DNA of 64,000 bases. Source: Nocardia mangyaensis (GTDB lineage Bacteria > Actinomycetota > Actinomycetes > Mycobacteriales > Mycobacteriaceae). Under the pieces are notes generated by a model, which saw only the letters and a program-made list of their open reading frames with translations, had not been told where the DNA came from and did no database searches. The position numbers and the translations under genes were made by a program. Of this stretch, positions 1 through 8,236 are shown piece after piece. The stretch spans positions 3,720,001-3,784,000 of the forward strand of contig NZ_CP018082.1 of assembly GCF_001886715.1 (NCBI RefSeq), in the 5' to 3' direction. The first letter of the stretch is position 1; each line of letters begins with the position of its first letter.

Positions 1-88
1 CCGCGCCCATCGGGCCACCACGGCGCGAGCTCGACGGAGTAGAGCGACCGCACAGCCGCCCGTCCCGGCCACTGTCCCCGACGAGGCG

Positions 89-583
89 GTGCGTGATTTC
101 GCGGCGCATTTCACCGACCTGTTCGTCTACGACGGCATGCCACGGATGCAGGCCAGAGTCCTGACCTGTCTGCACCTCACCGACTCCGGCAGCCTCACCG
201 CTGCCGAACTCGCCCGCCACCTCGACGTGAGCCCAGCGTCGATCTCCACCGCCGTCAACGCCTTGGAAACACGGGATCTCCTTCGCCGCGAACGGGATTC
301 ACGCCGCCGCGACCACTACTACATCGACGGCGACACCTGGTACCGCACCACCCTGAACCTGGCCCGCGCCGCCGAAGAACGCGTCAAGGCCGCCCGTCAC
401 GGCGCCGAGCTCCTCGGCGCCACCACCCCCGCAGGCGCCCGGATGCACGAGATCGGCCGCTACCTCGACTACCTCGGCCAACAGATGGTTTTGGTGGTCG
501 AACGCTGGCACCGCCCCGGACCGACGCCGCCGGACCCGATCGATCCGCATCGCCGACCCGGTGGGCGACCGAAAGTCACTTGA
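89..583 (+). CDS. GbsR/MarR-family winged-helix transcriptional regulator
   Basis: Probable DNA-binding repressor. Residues from about 12 to 75 form a winged helix: a GMPRMQARV-like entry helix, then LTAAELARHLDVSPASISTAVNALE (helix-turn-helix) and a wing with RRERDSRRRDHYYI. The C-terminal half is helical and probably dimerises. The GTG start is not secure: the reading frame stays open upstream to the window edge, so the true N-terminus may lie further 5' or outside the window. The family normally sits beside an exporter or transporter gene, which would be upstream and out of view. The 3' end is convergent with the corrinoid-importer operon. Confidence 0.75.
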   Translation: MRDFAAHFTDLFVYDGMPRMQARVLTCLHLTDSGSLTAAELARHLDVSPASISTAVNALETRDLLRRERDSRRRDHYYIDGDTWYRTTLNLARAAEERVKAARHGAELLGATTPAGARMHEIGRYLDYLGQQMVLVVERWHRPGPTPPDPIDPHRRPGGRPKVT

Positions 584-883
584 TACATCAAATTCTGAAA
601 TCTAGATCAAATCAGGGCGCAGACCGAAGAACTCGCTTCGAGATTCGGCATGCAGGCTCCGCCGGTGGAGCTGGGCGAGGGTTGGAACTGGTGCGTCGAC
701 GGAGGCCCTCGCCTGAGTCACCTCGCCGGACGAGCGCAGTCGGAATCGGGAACGCGGTGCGGTCGGGGTCTTCGTCAAGCTCGTGCTACCCAGCAAGGCT
801 CGGCGCACGCGGCGGCTCGGGGACCACCCTTCGCCCGAGGTTGGGTGACCGACTCTTCCAAAGGTCGAGCGCCAGAGGATGAC
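584..883. other. gene-free convergent intergenic region
   Basis: No convincing gene on either strand. The first 30 bases are AT-richer than their surroundings and include a small palindrome TTGATACATCAA at 580-591 overlapping the preceding stop codon. Open frames here lack ribosome binding sites and recognisable protein features. No classical terminator hairpin stands out. Confidence 0.5.
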
Positions 884-1495
884 CTAGGCGTTCTCGATCG
901 CAGAACCCAGCGCGTTGGTGTGCCATCGGCCATCGGGATAGGTGATGTAGAGCGGGCCCAGATTGCATGGATTGAGACAGCCGGTCGGGGTGACCAGAGC
1001 CTTCGGGTTGTCCTGGCGGAGGGTGCGGTGCAGTTCGGCCGCACCATAGACGGTGCATCGCGGGCCGCGACAGACCAAGATGTGTTCGGTGTGCTCGGGA
1101 ATCCGGGACCAGGCCGGGCTGCGGAAGGCGCGGGGGCTGGCGGTGACCGGCTTGCCGTCTTCGTTCATCAGAGCGCGAACAATGTCGTCGAAACCCGTTG
1201 CGGTGTCGATTCCTTCGGTGACACGCACGTCGAGGTCGCGACCGCGTGTCTCCTTCCAATTGGCGACCGCGCGGGCGATCCAGGTCTCCAGGTAGCGGTC
1301 GCGGGGAACGGCCAGCGGGATCAGGGTGACCGGGAGGTCGGCGGCGACGGCGGAGTCGAGGGTGTCGTGGATGGTCGGTTCGCCCTGGTCGAGGAGCGCG
1401 TAGCCGATTCCGCAGGCCTCGGCGAGTGCGCCGACGGCGGTGAGGTCGACACCGGACGGGGTGGGTCGGGCGACGAGGACGTAGCGGCGGGTCAT
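884..1495 (-). CDS. degenerate CbiX-like plus [2Fe-2S] ferredoxin-domain protein
   Basis: 203-residue last gene of the riboswitch-controlled operon. The N-terminal half (about 1-110) resembles the CbiX/sirohydrochlorin chelatase fold, but the usual early HGS metal-binding motif reads ARPTPSG, so chelatase activity is doubtful. The C-terminal half carries a thioredoxin-like [2Fe-2S] ferredoxin pattern: a CRGPRC pair followed about 35 residues later by CLNPC, and a closing YPDGRWH segment. The ATG overlaps the ATPase stop codon (ATGA), showing translational coupling. Inference: a redox partner or processing protein for an imported corrinoid or cobalt chelate. Electron-transfer function is family knowledge; the substrate is a guess from context. 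Confidence 0.7.
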   Translation of the reverse strand: MTRRYVLVARPTPSGVDLTAVGALAEACGIGYALLDQGEPTIHDTLDSAVAADLPVTLIPLAVPRDRYLETWIARAVANWKETRGRDLDVRVTEGIDTATGFDDIVRALMNEDGKPVTASPRAFRSPAWSRIPEHTEHILVCRGPRCTVYGAAELHRTLRQDNPKALVTPTGCLNPCNLGPLYITYPDGRWHTNALGSAIENA

Positions 1496-2280
1496 GCGGT
1501 GCGCACCGTTCGGCCGGCCGGAACCACCAGGGGCGTTCCGGTCATCGGGTCGTCGATCACCGTGCACTCCACGCCGAAGACCTCGGCGACCAGGTCGGGT
1601 CGCACGATTTCGGCGGGGGTGCCCTGAGCAACCACGCGGCCGTCCTTCATGGCGACCAGGTGATCGGCGTAGCGCGCCGCCAGGTTCAGGTCGTGCAGCA
1701 CGGCGATGATGGTGCGCGGCCGCAGGTTTCGCAGGACATCGAGGATGTCGAGTTGGTGGGCGAGGTCGAGGAAGGTGGTCGGTTCGTCCAGGAGCATCAC
1801 CTCCGGTTCCTGAGCGATCGCGAGGGCGAGCCACACCCGCTGCTTCTGTCCACCCGAGAGCTGGTCGAGGGTGCGGTCGATGAGGTCGAGGGTGTCGGTG
1901 GCTGTCAATGCGGCACTGACAGCCTTCTCGTCCTGGGCCGACCACTGTTGGAACCAGCGCTGGTGGGGATGTCTGCCGCGGGCGACGAGTTCGCCCACGG
2001 TGATGCCGTCGGGTGCGATGGGCTGTTGGGGCAACATGCCGAGTCGGCGCGCCACGGTGCGCGCCGAACGGGGCGCGATGTCGGTGCCGTCGAGCAGCAC
2101 CGCGCCCGCGCTCGGCGGGATCAGCCGGGCGAGGCCGCGCAGCAGCGTCGATTTGCCGCAGCCGTTGCGACCGACGATGACGGTGATCTGGCCGACGGGG
2201 AAGTCGATGGTGGCGTCGGTGACGATCGCCGTGTCGCCATAGGCGAGTGCGAGTCCCTCGGTGGTGAGATGTGCGGTCAT
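1492..2280 (-). CDS. FecE/BtuD-type ABC transporter ATP-binding protein
   Basis: 262-residue ATPase of an iron-siderophore/B12-type importer. Walker A is GRNGCGKST (near residues 38-46), the signature is LSGGQKQRVWLALAIAQ, Walker B reads VMLLDEPT, and the switch His lies in VLHDLNLAARYADH. It energises import by binding two FecCD permeases. ATG overlaps the stop of the upstream permease (ATGA), and its own stop overlaps the next gene. The riboswitch at 5405-5582 argues for corrinoid rather than ferric-siderophore cargo; the protein sequence alone cannot separate these. Confidence 0.9.
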   Translation of the reverse strand: MTAHLTTEGLALAYGDTAIVTDATIDFPVGQITVIVGRNGCGKSTLLRGLARLIPPSAGAVLLDGTDIAPRSARTVARRLGMLPQQPIAPDGITVGELVARGRHPHQRWFQQWSAQDEKAVSAALTATDTLDLIDRTLDQLSGGQKQRVWLALAIAQEPEVMLLDEPTTFLDLAHQLDILDVLRNLRPRTIIAVLHDLNLAARYADHLVAMKDGRVVAQGTPAEIVRPDLVAEVFGVECTVIDDPMTGTPLVVPAGRTVRTA

Positions 2281-3344
2281 CCAGCGTGTCCGATTCGAGT
2301 TGCGCGAGCGAGGAGGTAGACGAGGACGGGCGCGCCGAGCAGCGCGGTCACCACGCCGACCGGCAGTTCCGCCGGGAAGAGCCGGCGCGCGGCCAGGTCG
2401 GCGGAGACGACCAGGAGTGCGCCCGCGGCTGCGGCCGGGGCGAGTCCGGCGCCGCGTTCGGCGAGCAACCGCCGCACGATCTGCGGCGCCACCAGCGCTA
2501 CGAAGGCGATGGGTCCGGCCGCGGCGGTGGCCAGGGCAGCGGCCGTCGCGGCGATGACGATCAGCGTGATGCGATGCGGACCGCGCCTGCCCGACAGCGA
2601 ATTCGCCAGCTCGTCGCCCAGTTCGAGCAGCGGCAGCGAGCGCGCGAACACGATCAGCGGCGCAGCGACGATGCCCAGCGCCGCGAGGCCGAACCCGACG
2701 TGCGTCCAGTCGCGATTGGCGAGACTACCGGTGAGCCACAGGGCTGCCGTATGCGCCTGGTAGACATTGGCTCTGGTCAGGATGAACGCGATGGCCGAGG
2801 TCAACATTGCCGTCACCCCGATGCCGACGAGAACGAGCCGGTAGCCGTCCAGACCGTCCTTGGTCGCCACCAGAAGGATCAGCGCCATGGCGGCGAACGC
2901 GCCGGCCAGCGCACCGCCGACGAGCCCGAGGCCGGAGCCGCCGAGCAGCACGCTCACCACCAGGGCGCCCAGCGAAGCACCCGCGTTGATGCCGATGATC
3001 TCCGGGCTGACCAGGGGATTCGTGGCGATCCGCTGCAGGATCGCCCCGGAGATGGCGAAGGCGGCGCCGGTGCACAGCCCGGTGAGCACGCGGGGCAACC
3101 GATCGCTGACGACCACGTCGTATTCGATGAGCGTGCCGCCACCCGCGAGGACCCGCAGCACGTCCGCGGCCGTGAGCGGATAGTGGCCGACGGTGAGCGA
3201 CCAGGCCGCCACGGCCGATGCCGCCGCCGTGAGCAGCACCGTGAGCAGCAGGGATCGCCGCTGGGCCCGGATGACGACGCGGCGCCCGGGCGTTCGCAGC
3301 AGCAGCGTGCCGCTGGGCAGCACGCCACGTTCGGCGAGGGTCAC
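2277..3344 (-). CDS. FecCD-family ABC transporter permease (second)
   Basis: 355-residue polytopic inner-membrane protein of the FecCD/BtuC family, with roughly nine to ten hydrophobic segments. Family motifs visible are NPLVSPEIIGINAGASLGAL in the middle and GPIAFVALVAPQIVRRLL near the end, the cytoplasmic loop that contacts the ATPase. The GTG start is chosen because it overlaps the upstream permease stop (GTGA) and places a short cytoplasmic tail before the first helix; the longer upstream open frame is only read-through. It probably pairs with the first permease as a heterodimer, unlike the BtuC homodimer of enteric bacteria. Confidence 0.88.
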   Translation of the reverse strand: MTLAERGVLPSGTLLLRTPGRRVVIRAQRRSLLLTVLLTAAASAVAAWSLTVGHYPLTAADVLRVLAGGGTLIEYDVVVSDRLPRVLTGLCTGAAFAISGAILQRIATNPLVSPEIIGINAGASLGALVVSVLLGGSGLGLVGGALAGAFAAMALILLVATKDGLDGYRLVLVGIGVTAMLTSAIAFILTRANVYQAHTAALWLTGSLANRDWTHVGFGLAALGIVAAPLIVFARSLPLLELGDELANSLSGRRGPHRITLIVIAATAAALATAAAGPIAFVALVAPQIVRRLLAERGAGLAPAAAAGALLVVSADLAARRLFPAELPVGVVTALLGAPVLVYLLARATRIGHAG

Positions 3345-4339
3345 AGCGTCGCCACCTTCCGATTGCGCACGAGATAGAGCAAGAACGGCGATCCGGCGAA
3401 CGCGGTGATGATGCCGACCTGGATCTCCTGGGGCTGCGCGAGGACGCGGCCGAGGATGTCGGCGAGCAACAGCAGGGTGGGCCCGAGGATCGCCGACCAG
3501 ACGAGCACCCCCCGATAGTCGTGCCCGGCGAAGGCGCGCGCGATGTGCGGAACCACCAGTCCGACGAACGCGACCGGCCCGGCGATCGCCACGGCCGACC
3601 CGGCGAGCAGCACGACACCGGCCGCGCCGGTGGCCCGCACCGCGACCAGGCGGGTGCCGAGTGTGCGGGCGAGATCGTCCCCGATGGCGATCGCGTTCAA
3701 CGGTCGTGCCACCGCGACGGCCAGGACCGCACCGACGGCGACGAACGGGGCGACCCGCCACACGGATTCGACATCGGCCCTGGTCAGCGATCCGACCACC
3801 CAGAACCGGAAATTGTCGAACGTGGTCCGATCCAGCAGGGTGATCGCGGTGGTGATCGATCCGCACAGTGCGGTGAACGCGGCACCGGCCAGGGCCAGCT
3901 TCACCGGCGTCGCGCCCCCGAATCCCAACGACCCGAGCACGTAGACGAACGCGGCCGCGACCGCCGCACCGAGGAAGGCGAACCAGATGAACCCGGTCGG
4001 CGCGGTCAGGCCGAGCACGCCCATGGCGAGCACGATGGCCAACGAGGCGCCGGCGTTGATGCCGAGCAGGCCGGGCCCGGCGAGTGGATTGCGGGTCAGC
4101 CCCTGCATCACGGTGCCCGCCAGCGCGAGTGCGACACCCGCGAGCAGTCCCGCGATCGTTCTCGGCAGCCTGATGTAGCGCACGATCCGGTCGCTGTCGG
4201 TGCCGCGGAAGTCGGTGAACGCCGCGATCGCCTGATCGAGGGTGAGCGGGTGCGAGCCGATCAGGATCGAGGCGACACAGGCACCGGCGAGCGCGGCACC
4301 GGCGACGATCAGGCCGGTGCCGCGAACGGCGCGGGTCAC
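3341..4339 (-). CDS. FecCD-family ABC transporter permease (first)
   Basis: 332-residue membrane protein. It begins with a short basic tail and a hydrophobic helix (GTGLIVAGAALAGACVASIL), then shows the FecCD motifs RLPRTIAGLLAGVALALAG, NPLAGPGLLGINAGASL and GPVAFVGLVVPHIARAF. About ten transmembrane helices are expected. The GTG start overlaps the stop of the binding-protein gene by four bases (GTGA). It forms the translocation channel with the second permease downstream. Confidence 0.88.
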   Translation of the reverse strand: MTRAVRGTGLIVAGAALAGACVASILIGSHPLTLDQAIAAFTDFRGTDSDRIVRYIRLPRTIAGLLAGVALALAGTVMQGLTRNPLAGPGLLGINAGASLAIVLAMGVLGLTAPTGFIWFAFLGAAVAAAFVYVLGSLGFGGATPVKLALAGAAFTALCGSITTAITLLDRTTFDNFRFWVVGSLTRADVESVWRVAPFVAVGAVLAVAVARPLNAIAIGDDLARTLGTRLVAVRATGAAGVVLLAGSAVAIAGPVAFVGLVVPHIARAFAGHDYRGVLVWSAILGPTLLLLADILGRVLAQPQEIQVGIITAFAGSPFLLYLVRNRKVATL

Positions 4340-5373
4340 CGATCGAACAGATCGGGGTGAATCAGCTCGGCGACCAGCTCGGTCGCGTGCGCGATCCGCA
4401 CACCGGCGGCCCGGTCCGCGAACAGGAAGGGGTGGACCACGCCGTTGCGCACGGCGGTCAGATTCGCGAAGGCCGGGTTGCCGACGATCTTGTCGACCTG
4501 CGGCTGCCCGTCGGCGCGGGTGTAGGTGGCCTTGCAGCAAGCGCTGGTGAGGATGATGTCGGGATCGCGGGCGATGAGTTCCTCGGCACCGATCTGCACA
4601 TTGCGGCGCTCGGTGAGATCGGCGAAGGCGTTCACGCCGCCGGCGGCCTCGATGATCTGGGTGATGAAGTCGATGCCACCGGCCGCGGTGTAGGAACCGT
4701 CGTCCTTGGGCGTCACGACAGCGACCCGGGGGCGCGGCGCGTTCGCCACGGTCGCGCTGACCGCGGCGATGCGGTCGCTGAGCTCAGCGACCACTTCGTC
4801 GGCACGTTCGGAGACGGCCCACAGCGCGCCGAGGTCACGCAGGTCCGCGTAGACATTCTCGAAGCGCACGGTCGAGGGGTCGATCGCCTCGTCGGCGAGT
4901 CCGTCCGCGCTGGGGCACAGCGGGCTCACGACCCAGGTCCGGACACCGAGATCGTGCAGGCTCGCGCGGGTGCCGACGCTGTTCTGCGCCGACCGGGCGA
5001 ATACTCCGTTGAATCCCGACAGCACGAAATCCGGGTTCTGGGCGAGCAGTTCGTCGCGACTCGGCAGCTTCTCGACGTAGGCGGACTTCGCCTGCGCGGC
5101 CTCGTACTCGGGCAGCACCGTGGAGTCGAGGTACGCGGTCCCCACGAGCCGGTCGGTGACGCCGAGGGCGTGCGCGATCTCGATCGAGGGCTGGTAGGCG
5201 GCGTAGATGCGCTGCGGGGGTGCGTCGACGGTGATGTCGATCCCGCAGTTGGCGCGGGTCACGGCGTCTGCGCCGGTGGCTGCGGGGCTGGGCTGCACAC
5301 CGCACCCGGTGACGACGATCGCGCAGGCGATCAGCGCGCTGGTACGCAGGCGCGCGAAAACAGAGGGGGTCAA
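4336..5373 (-). CDS. FecB/BtuF-type substrate-binding lipoprotein
   Basis: 345-residue precursor with a signal peptide and lipobox VTGC (Cys24), so lipid-anchored on the outer face of the membrane. The mature part has the class III binding fold: PQRIYAAYQPSIEIAHALGVTDRLVG, a long backbone helix, and DPDIILTSACC in the second lobe. It captures cargo for the permease pair encoded next. The start is TTG, preceded by GGAAGG seven bases upstream. It lies about 46 bases behind the B12 box of a cobalamin riboswitch, so cobalamin, cobinamide or another cobalt chelate is the probable ligand. Two adjacent cysteines (ACCKATY) in the second lobe are unusual. Confidence 0.85.
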   Translation of the reverse strand: MTPSVFARLRTSALIACAIVVTGCGVQPSPAATGADAVTRANCGIDITVDAPPQRIYAAYQPSIEIAHALGVTDRLVGTAYLDSTVLPEYEAAQAKSAYVEKLPSRDELLAQNPDFVLSGFNGVFARSAQNSVGTRASLHDLGVRTWVVSPLCPSADGLADEAIDPSTVRFENVYADLRDLGALWAVSERADEVVAELSDRIAAVSATVANAPRPRVAVVTPKDDGSYTAAGGIDFITQIIEAAGGVNAFADLTERRNVQIGAEELIARDPDIILTSACCKATYTRADGQPQVDKIVGNPAFANLTAVRNGVVHPFLFADRAAGVRIAHATELVAELIHPDLFDR

Positions 5374-5404
5374 GTGACGGCCTTCCAGGTCCTCGTGGAA
5401 TGGG

Positions 5405-5582
5405 TACTACGGGGCCGTGGCCGGTCTCCTGGCTGACGGGATGGTCACGCGACGGATCCACCTTCCCAGGGCACCTGTGCCCCAGTGGCTCCGGCCGACA
5501 TCTTCTCGGCCGGATCGATCCGTCGCTCCCGATCACAGTGGCGAGGGCCGCACCGGTTTCACACCGATTTCCCGAACACCAC
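5405..5582 (-). promoter_or_regulatory. cobalamin riboswitch
   Basis: Read on the minus strand, the leader of the transporter operon carries canonical AdoCbl-riboswitch elements in order: GGTG then CGGGAAATCGGTGTGAAACC, GCGGCCCTCGCCACTGTGA, GAGCCACTG, CTGGGAAGG, and the B12 box AGCCAGGAGACCGGCC (plus-strand 5419-5434). Order and spacing match the class. Ligand binding is expected to hide the ribosome binding site or terminate transcription, switching off import when corrinoid is plentiful. It ends about 46 bases before the TTG start of the binding-protein gene. Exact ends are approximate. Confidence 0.95.
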
Positions 5583-5643
5583 GGCTCGACGACTGTACCA
5601 AGATCACAACTGGACAGTCGTCTTCCCCCGGGGCATCGCCCGA

Positions 5644-7065
5644 TCAGCGAGGGTCGGGGCAGCGGCCGGAATAGCTGCTGAGCCCGAGGCCGTTGCTCTT
5701 CTTGCTGCGGCCCACGGGTCCGTTCTTGGCGGAGCGGACCCAGTTGCCCGCCGTGTCGAGGACCGGCATGCGCTCACTGAAGGCCCGGCTGTACTGCACG
5801 GTGCCGTCGACGGTGAGGATGCCCTCGCGGACATCGATATGGGCGACGGTGGCCCAGAAGGAGTTCTTGCCGTTGCCGATCACGACGGTGATCTGGTCGG
5901 CATCGGGACCGGGCAGGCCGTCGGGGCCGGGGCGGCCGTAGCGGACGCGGACGCGAGGGTTGCCGAACTTGTCGATGGCGCCCGCGCCGTTGTCGACGGA
6001 CTGGTAGACGTTGAGCAGCAGGTCGCCGTTCTCGGTGGGGCGCACGATCACCTGCTCGGTGGCGGGCAGGTTGTTGGCGCCGGGGCCGCGGCTGTCGCCC
6101 TGGTGGTGCATGAACGGCCAGGTGTTCAGGTCGCCCTGGTGGCCCTTCTCACCGCTGATCACGACGTAGTCGCCGGTGATCTCGTTGCGGCAGAAGAAGT
6201 ACACGTCGAGGTCACCGGTGCCGAACTGGGTGACGCGGCCGTGCTGGTCGTACTTCGCACCGCGACCGTCCCATTCGAGGCCGACGGTGAGGACGTAGCC
6301 GGGGTCGCCCTTGCGCAGGTCGATGCTGGCGCGGCGGCTCGGCGAATCCTTGGTGAGGACGACATCGACCTTGCGGAGGTCGATCGCGGGCGCCGACGCA
6401 GGCGGAACCTGATGTGGCGCCGCGGCGTGCGCTTGCTGCTGCGCGCCGTACCGGGGCGGCTGACCGGGGTGTTGCGGCGCACCGACAGGCTGCGGTGGCA
6501 CGGGGTGTTGCGGCGCAGCAGGTTGCGGTGACGGCGCGGTGGCCTCGGCGGGTTCCTCCTCGACGGAGATCCCGTGCTCGGTCGCGAAAGCGGCGAGCCC
6601 CGCGCTGTACCCCTGTCCGACCGCGTCGAGACGCCACCCGCTCCCCCGGCGGTACAGCGCCACGGCCTGCAGCACCGTCTCGGTGTCCAGGCCCGGCGGC
6701 ACGAAGGTCAACGACTGGCTCGCACCGGCGATCGAGATCCGCAACCCGGTGACCTCACCGAACCGAATGCCCTGCGCCTCGGTGCTACCCGCGATCACGA
6801 CCCGATGAATGTCGGCCGGCAACGCCGAAAGATCCACCGAGACAACAGCATCGGATTCCATCTGCACGCCGGGCGCCGAGGGATTGTTGAAGAACACGAA
6901 ATCGGCGTCCGAGCGGACCTTGCCGTCCGCGGTCACCAGCACCGCGGAGACGTCCACCGCCCCCGCCGGAGCGGCGAGGTCGAGCCGCACCGTGTACCGA
7001 CCATCGACCAGATCGGTCTTCGACCCCTTGGCCACCTCGCCGACGGTTGCCGCTGTCTGGCTCAT
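5644..7065 (-). CDS. two-domain TerD-family stress protein
   Basis: 473-residue protein with two TerD-like domains. The first (about 1-165) has ATVGEVAKGSKTDL, DVSAVLVTADGKVRSDADFVFFNN and an FGEVTGLRISI segment. The second (about 258-470) has VLTKDSPSRRASIDLRKGD, GLEWDGRG, DVYFFCRNEI and QITVVIGNGKNSFWATVAHIDV. They are joined by a Pro/Gln/Ala-rich linker of about 85 residues. TerD domains bind calcium and take part in tellurite, phage and envelope stress responses; the acidic residues of the calcium site are clearer in the first domain. ATG start with AGGAG eight bases upstream. Probably monocistronic. Confidence 0.85.
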   Translation of the reverse strand: MSQTAATVGEVAKGSKTDLVDGRYTVRLDLAAPAGAVDVSAVLVTADGKVRSDADFVFFNNPSAPGVQMESDAVVSVDLSALPADIHRVVIAGSTEAQGIRFGEVTGLRISIAGASQSLTFVPPGLDTETVLQAVALYRRGSGWRLDAVGQGYSAGLAAFATEHGISVEEEPAEATAPSPQPAAPQHPVPPQPVGAPQHPGQPPRYGAQQQAHAAAPHQVPPASAPAIDLRKVDVVLTKDSPSRRASIDLRKGDPGYVLTVGLEWDGRGAKYDQHGRVTQFGTGDLDVYFFCRNEITGDYVVISGEKGHQGDLNTWPFMHHQGDSRGPGANNLPATEQVIVRPTENGDLLLNVYQSVDNGAGAIDKFGNPRVRVRYGRPGPDGLPGPDADQITVVIGNGKNSFWATVAHIDVREGILTVDGTVQYSRAFSERMPVLDTAGNWVRSAKNGPVGRSKKSNGLGLSSYSGRCPDPR

Positions 7066-7299
7066 GACGTGCTCCTACCCCATCCGTCCGCCGACCGTCG
7101 CGCCCGAGGATGGACACCGGGGCGACTCCGCTCCTACCGTACCCGGCGTGACGCGACGCCACGCCGCGTCACGCATCCGGCGCGCGATGTCCGCGCGCTT
7201 GTCCCGATGGCCAGCGGGGCTCGCTCGCCGGTTGGCCATGATCACAGCGTCGACGCGCAGCGGTAGCGGTGCAGCCCGGTGTGTCGTTCACTGGGTGGC

Positions 7300-8181
7300 A
7301 TGGACGTCCGTGCGCTGATCGACCGCAAGCTGGGTCGCCGGGTCTCGGTGATCGTCCCGGCGCACGACGACGAGGACACCGTCGCCGGGGTGGTCGCCTC
7401 GGTCCGGCCGCTGCTCGGCGAGCTCGTCGACGAACTGCTCGTGCTGGACGCGGGCTCCACCGACCGCACCGTCGCCCGGGCGCGGGCGGCCGGGGCGTCC
7501 GTGTTCACCAGCCAGGAGGCTTTGCCCGAGATCACCCCGCGGCCAGGGAAGGGCGAGGTGCTGTGGCGATCACTGGCGGTGTGTACCGGTGACGTGCTGG
7601 TCTTCCTCGACGCCGACCTGGTCGAGCCCAGTCCGCTGTTCGTGCCCGCGCTGCTCGAGCCATTGTTCGACGATCCCGAGATCGCCTTGGTCAAGGGCTA
7701 CTACCGGCGACCGATGACCAGTGGGTCCGTCGTCGACGCCGACGGCGGCGGCCGGATCACCCAACTCGTGGCGCGTCCCCTGCTCACCGCGCTCGCACCC
7801 GCGCTGGCCGAGATCGTGCAGCCCCTGGGCGGCGAATACGCCGCCACCCGCACGCTGCTCGGGGAAATCTCCTTCGCCAGCGGCTACGGCGCCGAGATCG
7901 GCATCCTGCTCGACTGCTGGCAACGGCACGGCCTCTCGGCCATCGCCCAGGTCGATCTCGGAGTCCGGGTCCACCGCAACCGGCCGACCCACGAACTCGC
8001 GGTGATGAGCAGGCAGGTGGTGGCCACCCTGCTCGACCGACTCGGCATCCGCGACTCCGGGATCGGTCTCGTCCAGTTCTTGCCCGGCGAAACCGGCTGG
8101 CAGCGAACACCTTCGGAAGTGAGCCTCGCCGACCGGCCGCCCATGGCACAGGTGATCGCGGCCCGGCGCGAAAGCGCTTGA
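7300..8181 (+). CDS. gpgS: glucosyl-3-phosphoglycerate synthase
   Basis: 293-residue GT81 glycosyltransferase. It moves glucose from a nucleotide-glucose donor to 3-phosphoglycerate, the first step of methylglucose lipopolysaccharide synthesis in mycobacteria and Nocardia. Visible: VIVPAHDDEDTV near the start, the DxD metal motif FLDADL (Asp104/Asp106), KGYYRRPM, GGGRITQLVARPLL and the acceptor-side PLGGEYAATR, followed by GYGAEIG and AQVDLGVRVHRNRP. Length and motif order match Mycobacterium Rv1208. The ATG is chosen over an in-frame GTG seven codons upstream because the family begins close to this methionine; no strong ribosome site is visible. Confidence 0.92.
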   Translation: MDVRALIDRKLGRRVSVIVPAHDDEDTVAGVVASVRPLLGELVDELLVLDAGSTDRTVARARAAGASVFTSQEALPEITPRPGKGEVLWRSLAVCTGDVLVFLDADLVEPSPLFVPALLEPLFDDPEIALVKGYYRRPMTSGSVVDADGGGRITQLVARPLLTALAPALAEIVQPLGGEYAATRTLLGEISFASGYGAEIGILLDCWQRHGLSAIAQVDLGVRVHRNRPTHELAVMSRQVVATLLDRLGIRDSGIGLVQFLPGETGWQRTPSEVSLADRPPMAQVIAARRESA

Positions 8182-8190
8182 CACACGAGA

Positions 8191-8223
8191 GGCGCTGACC
8201 CGGCGTCGTGCCGGTGCAGCGCC
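8191..8223. terminator. GC-rich hairpin between convergent genes
   Basis: Arms GGCGCTG-AC-CCGGC (8191-8204) and GCCGG-TG-CAGCGCC (8210-8223) pair around a five-base loop with one small internal mismatch. It lies between the stops of gpgS (plus) and the exporter gene (minus), so it may serve both strands. No U-tract is present, as is common in high-GC actinobacteria. Confidence 0.55.
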
Positions 8224-8236
8224 CGTGCCGCGTGAG

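Noticed and set aside
650..1627. Long plus-strand open frame opposite the ferredoxin and ATPase genes
   Set aside because: It is a high-GC mirror frame of real minus-strand genes, with no domain pattern, no ribosome site and compositionally biased Gly/Arg content.
2277..5373. Calling the importer a ferric-siderophore system
   Set aside because: Sequence families fit, but the cobalamin riboswitch directly upstream is stronger evidence for corrinoid-type cargo.
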